Assembly: GCA_031554725.1 (NCBI GenBank)
Contig: JAVBUZ010000126.1
Coordinates: forward strand, 1-13,043
DNA from: JAVBUZ01 sp031554725
Lineage (GTDB): Bacteria > Bacillota > Clostridia > Lachnospirales > Lachnospiraceae
Direction of reading: 5' to 3'
DNA: 13,043 nucleotides
Below the pieces are notes generated by a model. It saw nothing but the letters and a program-made list of their open reading frames with translations. It did no database searches and was not told where the DNA came from. Both the position numbers and the translations under genes were made by a program. Below, one piece after another: positions 1-6,116 of this stretch (positions are counted from its first letter, which is position 1; each line of letters begins with the position of its first letter).

Positions 1-34
1 TAATAACTAGTAGTAAAACAATTTTTCCTTTCAT
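1..34 (-). CDS. 5' end of an unidentified gene running off the left edge
   Basis: An ATG on the minus strand at 34-32 opens a frame that starts MKGKIVLLLVI and is cut by the window edge after 11 codons. A Shine-Dalgarno match (AAAGGAGA) sits 7-8 bases upstream, which supports a real start. A lysine-containing N-terminus followed by a run of hydrophobic residues suggests a signal peptide or a membrane segment, so the product is probably exported or membrane-bound. Too little is visible to assign a family. Confidence 0.6.
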   Translation of the reverse strand, partial: MKGKIVLLLVI

Positions 35-40
35 CTGTCG

Positions 41-74
41 TCTCCTTTTACTTTGATTCTCCTTTTACTTTGAT
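41..74 (-). repeat. 17-bp perfect tandem duplication carrying a Shine-Dalgarno sequence
   Basis: Positions 41-57 and 58-74 are identical 17-base units that abut with no gap. Read on the minus strand, each unit ends in AAAGGAGA. The leader of the left-edge gene therefore has two ribosome-binding cores, of which only the copy at 41-57 lies at normal distance from the ATG at 34. Confidence 0.85.
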
Positions 75-202
75 TCCCTTTGTAACCATCACTTCAAAAA
101 TCCGCGTATTCAATTTTCAATGTTCCCCAATATAACACTTAAAATATTTTTTCCCCATATTTCTATCTATTATAGTAGCAAACATCTATATTTTTCGCAA
201 TT

Positions 203-262
203 CTTTAGTAAAAAATTTTAAAAAGCATCATGTCTTTTAAGACATTTCCATTCTTACTAAAG
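203..262. repeat. Nested inverted repeats in the left intergenic region
   Basis: CTTTAGTAA at 203-211 is the exact reverse complement of TTACTAAAG at 254-262. Between these arms lies a tighter inverted repeat, TGTCTT-TT-AAGACA, at 231-244. It could fold as a stem enclosing a hairpin in RNA, or be a pair of protein-binding palindromes in the upstream region of the left-edge gene. No T-run follows either arm, so a terminator is unlikely. Confidence 0.45.
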
Positions 263-351
263 GCAATATAAGAATTTGTATGTAAGTGACAGAGGTTATG
301 ATAACTATGATATTTTTTGCGCATGCAAACGGAGCTTTTTTATTTCATAGG

Positions 352-383
352 AAATTAAAAAGGTTGGACACATGTTCCAACCT
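352..383 (-). terminator. Rho-independent terminator of trxA
   Basis: On the minus strand AGGTTGGA (383-376) pairs perfectly with TCCAACCT (368-361) around a 7-base loop and is followed at once by a T-rich tract (TTTTAATTT, about 360-352). It lies about 60 bases past the trxA stop codon, in the correct orientation. Confidence 0.75.
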
Positions 384-442
384 ACAATGCAGATGTTTAA
401 TTATATGCCTATTTGTAAAAGATAATATCTGTGTATTTCAGA

Positions 443-766
443 TTAAGATATAAGATACTGCTTGATTTTATTTTCAAATTCGTTTGCGCTCATAGCACCC
501 ACATAGGTTTCCACTGCTTCACCTTCTTGGAAGATAATAAAAGTAGGGATACTTACCACTCGAAATTCCTGAGCAATTCCAAGTTCATCATCAATATTAA
601 GCTTTCCGACCTTTATCTTTCCTTCATACTTCTCAGCCATAGCCTTAACTACAGGAGCCATCATTTTACATGGTCCGCACCAGTCTGCATAAAAATCCAC
701 TAAAACTGGAATATCAGACTTTAAAACCTCGTCCTGAAAATTAGCTGAAGTAAACTTATATTCCAT
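443..766 (-). CDS. trxA: Thioredoxin
   Basis: Small cytoplasmic dithiol-disulfide oxidoreductase of 107 aa, the usual thioredoxin length of about 105-110. The active site WCGPC is present at residues 29-33 (redox cysteines C30 and C33), preceded by the typical VDFYADW strand. The cis-proline loop SIPT has P74, and a GA..EF C-terminal helix follows. Family knowledge: it is reduced by thioredoxin reductase and serves ribonucleotide reductase, peroxiredoxins and methionine sulfoxide reductases. An in-frame ATG at 778 would add four residues, but its codons contain the GGAGG that sits 7 bases before the ATG at 766, so I take 766 as the start. It lies 69 bases downstream of trmB on the same strand and may be co-transcribed with it. 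A terminator follows the gene. Confidence 0.95.
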   Translation of the reverse strand: MEYKFTSANFQDEVLKSDIPVLVDFYADWCGPCKMMAPVVKAMAEKYEGKIKVGKLNIDDELGIAQEFRVVSIPTFIIFQEGEAVETYVGAMSANEFENKIKQYLIS

Positions 767-780
767 AAATACCTCCATTC

Positions 781-818
781 TACGCTAGCGCGTATGTCAC
801 ACAATGCTATTTTGCATT
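781..818 (-). repeat. Two small hairpins in the trmB-trxA spacer
   Basis: TACGC-TAGC-GCGTA (781-794) and AATGC-TATTTT-GCATT (803-818) are perfect 5-bp inverted repeats between trmB and trxA. The first ends just upstream of the trxA ribosome binding site. Both are short, neither has a T-tract, and their role is unknown. Confidence 0.4.
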
Positions 819-835
819 TCTCTTTTAGTATCGAC

Positions 836-1474
836 TTATCTATAAATTATATACTTACAGATGGGATTTCCAATGGAAGAAAATTTTTCTTCATACTCAG
901 TCATCACATTCCCCTCTACCATTTCTTCATTGTGGTGCAAGTCGTATGTGATAGCTTTCGCCTTCCAGCCTGCTGGTTCTATTTCTTCCACTGCAAAATC
1001 AAACAAGCCTCTATTGTCTGTTTTAAATTCCAGCACCCCATCCTTTTTTAATATCTGATTGTAACGTGCTAAAAATTCTCTCGATGGAAGTCTTCTCCTT
1101 GCATGTCTATCTTTGGGCCATGGATCCGAAAAATTTAGGTATACCTTATGGATTTCCTCCTGGTCAAAAACCTCAATAATTTCTTCCGCATCCAATAGTA
1201 AAAATTTTAAATTATCTAAGGTCTCATCCTGTGTCTTTTGCACTGCTCTTAGGAGTACACTTGAGTATTTTTCAATCCCAATATAATTAATATGGGGATT
1301 GAGCTTTGCCAATGTACAAAGGAACTTGCCCTTTCCCATTCCGATTTCTATATGAATCTCGTTATCATTTCCGAATATCTGTTTCCATTTTCCTTTTGCT
1401 TGTTTCGGCTCTTGTACGACATATACGCTTTGAGCTATTACTTCGCCAGCACCTCTTATGTTTCTTAAACGCAT
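836..1474 (-). CDS. trmB: tRNA (guanine-N7-)-methyltransferase
   Basis: SAM-dependent enzyme that forms m7G46 in the variable loop of tRNAs; cytoplasmic, 212 aa, close to the family's usual 210-240. The N-terminus MRLRN is a family hallmark and marks the ATG at 1474 as the start. An in-frame TTG four codons upstream (1486) is possible, but it has only an A-rich, poor ribosome binding site. Visible motifs are the SAM-binding loop EIGMGKG (43-49), E68 in GIEKY, the signature DPWPKDRHARRR (117-128), TDNRG (152-156) and the C-terminal TEYEEKF (192-198), which family studies tie to tRNA and SAM binding. All are intact. It is divergent from the carboxypeptidase gene and is followed by trxA on the same strand. 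Confidence 0.95.
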   Translation of the reverse strand: MRLRNIRGAGEVIAQSVYVVQEPKQAKGKWKQIFGNDNEIHIEIGMGKGKFLCTLAKLNPHINYIGIEKYSSVLLRAVQKTQDETLDNLKFLLLDAEEIIEVFDQEEIHKVYLNFSDPWPKDRHARRRLPSREFLARYNQILKKDGVLEFKTDNRGLFDFAVEEIEPAGWKAKAITYDLHHNEEMVEGNVMTEYEEKFSSIGNPICKYIIYR

Positions 1475-1513
1475 GCTTTCATCCAATCTTTTTTCGTATT
1501 TTATAGTATTTGT

Positions 1514-1542
1514 AGTATACTCTATTTTCCATAAAATGAAAA
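1514..1542 (-). promoter_or_regulatory. Candidate sigma-A promoter for trmB
   Basis: On the minus strand TTTTCA (1542-1537) is followed after 17 bases by TATACT (1519-1514), about 40 bases upstream of the trmB start. The -35 match is partial (4 of 6). Confidence 0.4.
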
Positions 1543-1562
1543 GTTATTTTACATTTAGTGCT

Positions 1563-1590
1563 TTGGTTTTTAGTCAAAATAGTGTATGAT
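1563..1590 (+). promoter_or_regulatory. Candidate sigma-A promoter for the carboxypeptidase gene
   Basis: TTGGTT (1563-1568), a 16-base spacer and TATGAT (1585-1590) lie about 60 bases before the GTG start at 1651. It would drive the plus-strand gene divergently from trmB. Confidence 0.45.
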
Positions 1591-1650
1591 AAGTAAAGAT
1601 TTATTTTTATACAAAATACGTTAGATATTGAAATAGAAAGGTTGTTGATT

Positions 1651-3168
1651 GTGAAATTTTCTTCTTCAAAAAAATACATAACACGCGTTGTTTTATCTTT
1701 TTCTTGTGCTTCTCTAATATGGACAAGCTCTATTTTAGGCGTCTGGGCTGCTACTAAGGAGGACACTCTTGCTGACCAATTAGCCAAACCCATTCAAACC
1801 AACTCCATCGCCAACTGGCCAACCGGTCCTGCCGTTTATGCTGATTCTGCCATTTTGATGGATGCAGATACAGGGGCTATTTTATATGCAAAGGATATCC
1901 ATGCCAAACAATTTCCAGCAAGCACCACAAAAATTCTTACTTGTTTACTAGCAACCGAATTATGTAGCATGGATGAAATTGTTACCTTTTCAACCTCTGC
2001 TGTATTTGGTATTCCTAGAGACAGTTCACATATTGCCATGGATGTTGGACAGGAATTAACCATGGAGCAATGTCTGAATGCAATCCTAATTCGCTCCGCT
2101 AATGAAGTTTCCTTTGCTGTCGGAGAACATATCTCTGGAACATGGCAAGATTTTGCCACCTTAATGAACGAAAGAGCAACCCAGCTTGGTTGTCTAAACT
2201 CAAATTTTGTTAACCCTAATGGTCTACCCGATGACAATCACTATACTACCGCGTATGACCTAGCAACCATTGCAAGAGCATTCTTTTCCAATGAATTACT
2301 ATGCAAAATTTCATCAACTAAAAAACTACATATTCCAGCCTCTGATAAGCTACCTGTTGAGAAAGTAGAATACTCTTCCAATCAGCTTTTTCCTGGTGGA
2401 AAGTATGCTTACTCTTACTTAGTTGGTAGTAAAACTGGTTATACCACTGTTGCTCGAAATAGCTTAGTAACCTGTGCCGAAAAGGATGGTATGAAGCTTA
2501 TCTGCGTTGTCTTACGCGATGAAAACCCATACCACTATGAAGATACCCTTGCCCTATTTAACTACGGATTTAGCAACTTTGATAATGTGAATATTTCTCA
2601 GGTTGAAACAAAATACAATATTGACAATACCAACTTTGTCTATGGTAGCGTTGATATCTTTGGAAGCTCCAAACCTATTCTATCCTTAAATAACGAAGCA
2701 TCCCTTAGTCTTCCTAAAACTGCATCCTTTGATGATATTGTTTCCACACTTTCCTACGATACTGACAACGAAGAACAAGTAGCAATCATTACCTATACCT
2801 ATCAAGGTCAGTTTGTTGGTTCTGCTTCCGTTGACCTAGCTACTGACCCCGCACCAACCTATGTGTTTGATAGCGAACTGCAGCAAGGCAGTCATCTTAG
2901 CAGTGGTAGTGATACCACCCCTAAGGCAGAAAAAGTTATCTTTGTGGATGTTATAAAGGTTATTTTATGGATTATCGGTATTGCCGCTGCGATTATTGCC
3001 GCTATTTTTATTTACCAGTTTATGGGCAATGTTCAATTCCCTACTCGCGATAGAAGCAATCGCCGTATTTGGAAAAGACATAGAAGAAAAAAAATTCGAA
3101 GAGTTAAACCAGTGGCACAAAAAAAACGTCCAAAACGCCCCTCTAGATTTCGTGATTTTGACTTTTAA
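1651..3168 (+). CDS. Serine-type D-Ala-D-Ala carboxypeptidase (peptidase S11) with C-terminal membrane anchor
   Basis: Penicillin-binding-protein-type enzyme that trims the terminal D-alanine from peptidoglycan pentapeptide stems outside the membrane. The GTG at 1651 is chosen because AAAGG (1637-1641) is 9 bases upstream; TTG codons at 1642 and 1645 are too close to it. The 505-aa product has a basic signal peptide (1-33), then the S11 catalytic domain with STTK (S91-K94), SAN (149-151) and KTG (261-263), all intact. A region resembling the beta-rich PBP5 C-terminal domain follows (about 290-390), then a transmembrane helix (about 435-457) and a 46-residue tail with 20 Lys/Arg. Family members such as DacF are usually about 390 aa and held by an amphipathic helix, so the true helix and basic tail are additions. 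It resembles DacF/DacA, but no specific symbol can be given. Confidence 0.9.
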   Translation: MKFSSSKKYITRVVLSFSCASLIWTSSILGVWAATKEDTLADQLAKPIQTNSIANWPTGPAVYADSAILMDADTGAILYAKDIHAKQFPASTTKILTCLLATELCSMDEIVTFSTSAVFGIPRDSSHIAMDVGQELTMEQCLNAILIRSANEVSFAVGEHISGTWQDFATLMNERATQLGCLNSNFVNPNGLPDDNHYTTAYDLATIARAFFSNELLCKISSTKKLHIPASDKLPVEKVEYSSNQLFPGGKYAYSYLVGSKTGYTTVARNSLVTCAEKDGMKLICVVLRDENPYHYEDTLALFNYGFSNFDNVNISQVETKYNIDNTNFVYGSVDIFGSSKPILSLNNEASLSLPKTASFDDIVSTLSYDTDNEEQVAIITYTYQGQFVGSASVDLATDPAPTYVFDSELQQGSHLSSGSDTTPKAEKVIFVDVIKVILWIIGIAAAIIAAIFIYQFMGNVQFPTRDRSNRRIWKRHRRKKIRRVKPVAQKKRPKRPSRFRDFDF

Positions 3169-3183
3169 CGAAACATAACACAC

Positions 3184-3223
3184 AAAAAAACGTAGGCATA
3201 CTTACTTCTGCCTACGTTTTTTT
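3184..3223. terminator. Bidirectional terminator shared by the carboxypeptidase and exonuclease genes
   Basis: CGTAGGCA (3191-3198) pairs perfectly with TGCCTACG (3209-3216). The stem is flanked by seven A's (3184-3190) and seven T's (3217-3223), so it works in both directions. On the minus strand the hairpin overlaps the end of the exonuclease reading frame, and the exonuclease TAA at 3204-3202 lies in the loop. Confidence 0.9.
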
Positions 3224-4146
3224 ATAATATCTTTGGTTTGTTTTTGTCTTGCTGCTATCTTTTCTGCTTCTTCAGCTTCAATAAATTTGGTCGTCTTCAC
3301 CACATATACCATATCATCTTCTGATTTCTTTATTCTGATTTTCCCTTTCATATAACCGTGCACATCGCAATATGCTAAACAGTAAAAATGCTTTCCATTG
3401 GAGGAAAACCAAGGGACCTTCTTTTTTAAATTCTTATGACAAATATAGCACTTACTACTTATGACCTCTCTATCAACCATAGCCTCCTGTTTACTTGGAA
3501 ATTCTCTAAATATTCTCTTTGCATAGTTGTCAAAGACTACGAATATTTCATCCTCTCGCTTCTTAGGCAAGTTAAAGGTGTCAAAGGAATACTTCGATAA
3601 TACTTCCTCATCCTCTATTTTTTCAAAAACCTTACCAGTGTAGTAGGCATCGCTAAAAGCTCGATGGAAAGGAATATCTTTCTCAATAGCAAGAAAATCT
3701 ACCGCATATTCTAACGCTCTCCTACTTTTTGCATCCTCAAAGGCTATACTAAACAACTTCTGAATATCTAAAAAAGCAAATGGCTTATCGCTATAAGGAG
3801 TCATGCCATAGTATCGCATATTTTTTTGCAATTCCATTAAATCGAGCGGTCCCCAAGTGCAAAAAATGTAATCTTCCCCGCACCAGTCTAAAAACTCCTG
3901 CATGACTTCTACAAACGGCCTACCATGTTCTAGCTCCTTCATTTGCATATGAATTAATTTACTAGTAATCCTATGAAGCTCCCCAAAAACTTGCGGCTTA
4001 ATAAGCTGACTAAATTCACCAATCATAACCTTTTCGCTATTAAGTTTTATCGCACCTATTTCAATAATCTCAAATATCAACGAGCCCTTTTCTCTCGTCT
4101 CATCGGTGCTTTGGTTCCACTCCAAGTCCAATACTATATAATTCAT
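3202..4146 (-). CDS. DEDDh-family 3'-5' exonuclease with C-terminal Cys/His cluster
   Basis: 314-aa cytoplasmic protein. The first 180 residues form an RNase T / DNA polymerase III epsilon-type exonuclease fold: Exo I DLEW (D7, E9), Exo II with D102 in the GPLDLMEL segment, and Exo III HRAFSD (H161, D166). All four acidic metal ligands and the general-base histidine are present, so hydrolysis of nucleic acid 3' ends is expected; whether RNA or DNA is the substrate cannot be read from the sequence. Residues 233-263 carry CYIC, then CLAYC and H263, a likely zinc-binding element. The tail (about 295-314) is Lys/Arg-rich. The ATG at 4146 has AAGGA about 8 bases upstream. There is no terminator between this gene and the upstream binding-protein gene, so read-through is possible, and the gene also has its own promoter candidate. 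Confidence 0.88.
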   Translation of the reverse strand: MNYIVLDLEWNQSTDETREKGSLIFEIIEIGAIKLNSEKVMIGEFSQLIKPQVFGELHRITSKLIHMQMKELEHGRPFVEVMQEFLDWCGEDYIFCTWGPLDLMELQKNMRYYGMTPYSDKPFAFLDIQKLFSIAFEDAKSRRALEYAVDFLAIEKDIPFHRAFSDAYYTGKVFEKIEDEEVLSKYSFDTFNLPKKREDEIFVVFDNYAKRIFREFPSKQEAMVDREVISSKCYICHKNLKKKVPWFSSNGKHFYCLAYCDVHGYMKGKIRIKKSEDDMVYVVKTTKFIEAEEAEKIAARQKQTKDIIKKRRQK

Positions 4147-4177
4147 CTGTTATCCTTCATCTATACTTAATACACCA

Positions 4178-4206
4178 ATTATACTACCGTCACTTATATT
4201 TGGCTA
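4178..4206 (-). promoter_or_regulatory. Candidate promoter for the exonuclease gene
   Basis: On the minus strand TAGCCA (4206-4201), a 17-base spacer and a perfect TATAAT (4183-4178) lie about 30 bases before the exonuclease start. The -35 falls inside the last codons of the upstream solute-binding-protein gene. Confidence 0.5.
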
Positions 4207-5929
4207 CTGCCTTTTCTCTAGCGGCATTTTGTGCCTGGGCATTCTTCATATCCACTACTAGCACCTCTTCATAGCCAAGGCTCATTGCTTTTGTGCACAT
4301 AGTATCTCTTAAACGATAAAACTCATCTTCATCACTAGCAAAAATCATTTTCCAAGAGTATTCTACAATAATGCTCTTACATTGCTCTCTCATAGTACGA
4401 GTATCTGGTGATTCTGAAGGCGATGAATAGTCTGTTCCTGGAGCTACAATGATTTTATTTTGTTCTTCTAAAAACTGCTTTGTAGAGTCTGCACCAGCAA
4501 AGCTTCTCCACTCTTCATCTAACCTTGTAACATCCATTTTAACCACCGAATCCCAAAGCTCATATGCATAATGATAGCCACCTGGACTTAGATCACATTG
4601 AGCCACCGGCTTGTAATTTAGAGCAGAAACACCATCAGCCCATTTACCGCCGCCCCACTCCTCTGGAACCTCAACCTCTCCATTCATTAATGCCTGTACA
4701 CCAAACTCTGTTAAAACTGGCTCACCATCCACAATCTCCCAAGTTAATCCCTCTGGTCCTGCCATTCCTCCCGAAAGCTGTGCTCCGTTTACCATAATTC
4801 CCTCTGGGGAATAAAGCCAATCTATAAAATCTGCAAGTCTCTGTGGGTCCTTTGCGTTGTTTCCTATAGCTATCACAGTTTTGGCGTTTCCCATTGGGTT
4901 GCAGCCATATGAAAAAATTTGCATATCTTCAATCGGAACTAATACAAAGCCTTTTCCTTCTTCTTTGTTGGTTAATGTATTATATGCCGATTGGCCAAGC
5001 CATGGCCAAATAGAAAATAAAATATCTCCATTGGAATATTTTTCAAAAACACTCTCATAATTTTGTGTGGTAGAATCGGGGTCTACCAGCCCTAGCTGAT
5101 TTGCGTCAAAATATAGCTTTAAAACCTTCATATAAAAGGATTTTTCATCTAAAATACTTTGATAATCTGACCCATCTGCTTTGGACAAAACAAAACCTAT
5201 TTCATCATATCCATAAAGGCACGCTGGCTGTTTTGCATTGTTCATTAAATTTCCATCCCAGTCACGGAAAAAGGAAAATGCATAGGTTGTGTTTCCCGTA
5301 TCACCATTAGGTACTGCTTCCTGCATCTGCTTTAATATCGGCAGTAAATCATCCAAATTCTCCATTACAGGGTAGCCAATCTTCTTATAGGCATCCCAGC
5401 GTAAATATGGTCCATAATTTAGCTCTAAGGCCTCACTAGATACAAGTGCTGTATTTGTAGAAACCTCTGAGGGAATCGCATAAATAGCACCATTTTTTAT
5501 CGGATCATTCAAGCTAGCTATCGCATCCTGATACTGCAAAATATTTTTTTCTTTTAAAAGTCCTGCCATATCAATAACAAGCCCTGCCGTAACCATGTCT
5601 TGGAGCTTTCCATTTTCAGCATCAGCAATGATTAAATCTCCTACATCTCCTGCCGCTGCTCTTATCTCATAAAGAGTGCTACCTCCACCTGCTACATTGG
5701 GTGCAATGATATTTAACTCCATATTAAACTTGTCCTTAACAATCTTGGCAAACCAGCCAGACTGCATTCCTTGGTAATTGGCAAGATTATCAAATACATC
5801 CACAACAATAAACTCTTCATAAGGACATGAACCTTCTTCTTTTCCAAACAAAGAAAAACTACAGCCGCTAAACATCAGCGAGCATACTAAAAAAATGCTG
5901 ATTAATGAAAGTTTTGTTCTCTTTTTCAC
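4190..5929 (-). CDS. ABC transporter substrate-binding lipoprotein (carbohydrate type), with no adjacent permease
   Basis: Extracellular solute-binding protein family 1 (SBP_bac/LipO-like), expected to bind sugars or oligosaccharides outside the membrane. The GTG at 5929 is chosen because GGAGG lies 7 bases upstream; an in-frame ATG at 5953 would place that site inside the gene. The 579-aa product has a lipoprotein signal peptide (KKR, hydrophobic core, lipobox MFSGC) with the lipidated cysteine at C23. Motifs shared with the binding protein at the right edge include DWDGN (223-227), YGYDE (240-244), DPDS.TQNY, EWGGG and a YSWK..A C-terminal helix, so the two are paralogues. At nearly 580 aa it is longer than classical sugar-binding proteins (about 420) but normal for LipO-type ones. 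No permease or ATPase gene adjoins it. It is divergent from the response regulator and may act with a transporter encoded elsewhere or in sensing. Confidence 0.88.
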   Translation of the reverse strand: MKKRTKLSLISIFLVCSLMFSGCSFSLFGKEEGSCPYEEFIVVDVFDNLANYQGMQSGWFAKIVKDKFNMELNIIAPNVAGGGSTLYEIRAAAGDVGDLIIADAENGKLQDMVTAGLVIDMAGLLKEKNILQYQDAIASLNDPIKNGAIYAIPSEVSTNTALVSSEALELNYGPYLRWDAYKKIGYPVMENLDDLLPILKQMQEAVPNGDTGNTTYAFSFFRDWDGNLMNNAKQPACLYGYDEIGFVLSKADGSDYQSILDEKSFYMKVLKLYFDANQLGLVDPDSTTQNYESVFEKYSNGDILFSIWPWLGQSAYNTLTNKEEGKGFVLVPIEDMQIFSYGCNPMGNAKTVIAIGNNAKDPQRLADFIDWLYSPEGIMVNGAQLSGGMAGPEGLTWEIVDGEPVLTEFGVQALMNGEVEVPEEWGGGKWADGVSALNYKPVAQCDLSPGGYHYAYELWDSVVKMDVTRLDEEWRSFAGADSTKQFLEEQNKIIVAPGTDYSSPSESPDTRTMREQCKSIIVEYSWKMIFASDEDEFYRLRDTMCTKAMSLGYEEVLVVDMKNAQAQNAAREKAVAKYK

Positions 5930-5970
5930 GTTGAATCCTCCAAGCCTTTCCATTTCAATATTACTATATC

Positions 5971-5986
5971 AGATATGACAATATCT
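5971..5986. promoter_or_regulatory. Perfect inverted repeat in the divergent intergenic region
   Basis: AGATAT-GACA-ATATCT, two 6-bp arms with a 4-base centre, lies 42 bases upstream of the binding-protein start and 53 bases from the -35 of the response-regulator promoter. It is a candidate operator; binding by the adjacent AraC-type regulator is only inferred from position. Confidence 0.4.
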
Positions 5987-6038
5987 CGCTACGTTTTTAA
6001 TTGGATATAGTTTATATTGAAAATTATATTCCGCGAGC

Positions 6039-6067
6039 TTGACGCTAACTTTGTTTTCTTCTATACT
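6039..6067 (+). promoter_or_regulatory. Sigma-A promoter of the response-regulator gene
   Basis: TTGACG (6039-6044), a 17-base spacer and TATACT (6062-6067) make a near-consensus promoter. Transcription would begin near 6075, giving a leader of about 42 bases before the ATG at 6117. Confidence 0.7.
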
Positions 6068-6081
6068 ATTAACTAACAGTT

Positions 6082-6105
6082 GTGTGCTCGTACACACGAG
6101 GGAGG
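6082..6105 (+). promoter_or_regulatory. Leader with overlapping hairpins and a distant ribosome binding site
   Basis: GTGTG (6082-6086) can pair with CACAC (6093-6097), while CTCGT (6087-6091) can pair with ACGAG (6096-6100); the two stems exclude each other. Directly after them comes GGAGG (6101-6105), which is 11 bases from the ATG at 6117 and so more distant than usual. The folding could influence access to this site. Confidence 0.4.
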
Positions 6106-6116
6106 TTTAGCCCAAA

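Larger units (their letters stand above)
35..442. other. 408-base intergenic region
   Basis: I see no convincing gene between the left-edge gene and trxA. The region contains the duplicated ribosome-binding unit (41-74), a possible minus-strand -10 element (TATAAT at 174-169) without a well-placed -35, a nested inverted repeat (203-262), an 11-bp palindrome GTTATGATAAC (295-305) and the trxA terminator (352-383). The sequence is very AT-rich, and no RNA family is recognisable. Confidence 0.6.

Noticed and set aside
316..342. TTTGC-GCAT-GCAAA inverted repeat followed by a T-run, as a plus-strand terminator
   Set aside because: The stem is only 5 bp and AT-rich, CGGAGC separates it from the T-run, and no plus-strand gene ends here.
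431..703. Plus-strand open frame opposite trxA
   Set aside because: It lies antisense to an intact thioredoxin gene, has no ribosome binding site and no recognisable protein character.
779..806. TTGTGT-16-TAGAAT as a promoter for trxA
   Set aside because: Transcription would start inside the trxA ribosome binding site, leaving no usable leader.
1836..2237. Minus-strand open frame within the carboxypeptidase gene
   Set aside because: The sense strand encodes the complete S11 catalytic motifs; the antisense frame has no family features or initiation signals.
6023..6028. Minus-strand TATAAT as the promoter of the solute-binding-protein gene
   Set aside because: The 6-mer at the -35 position (AAGTTA) is poor and the site overlaps the response-regulator promoter region, so I could not place the binding-protein promoter with confidence.
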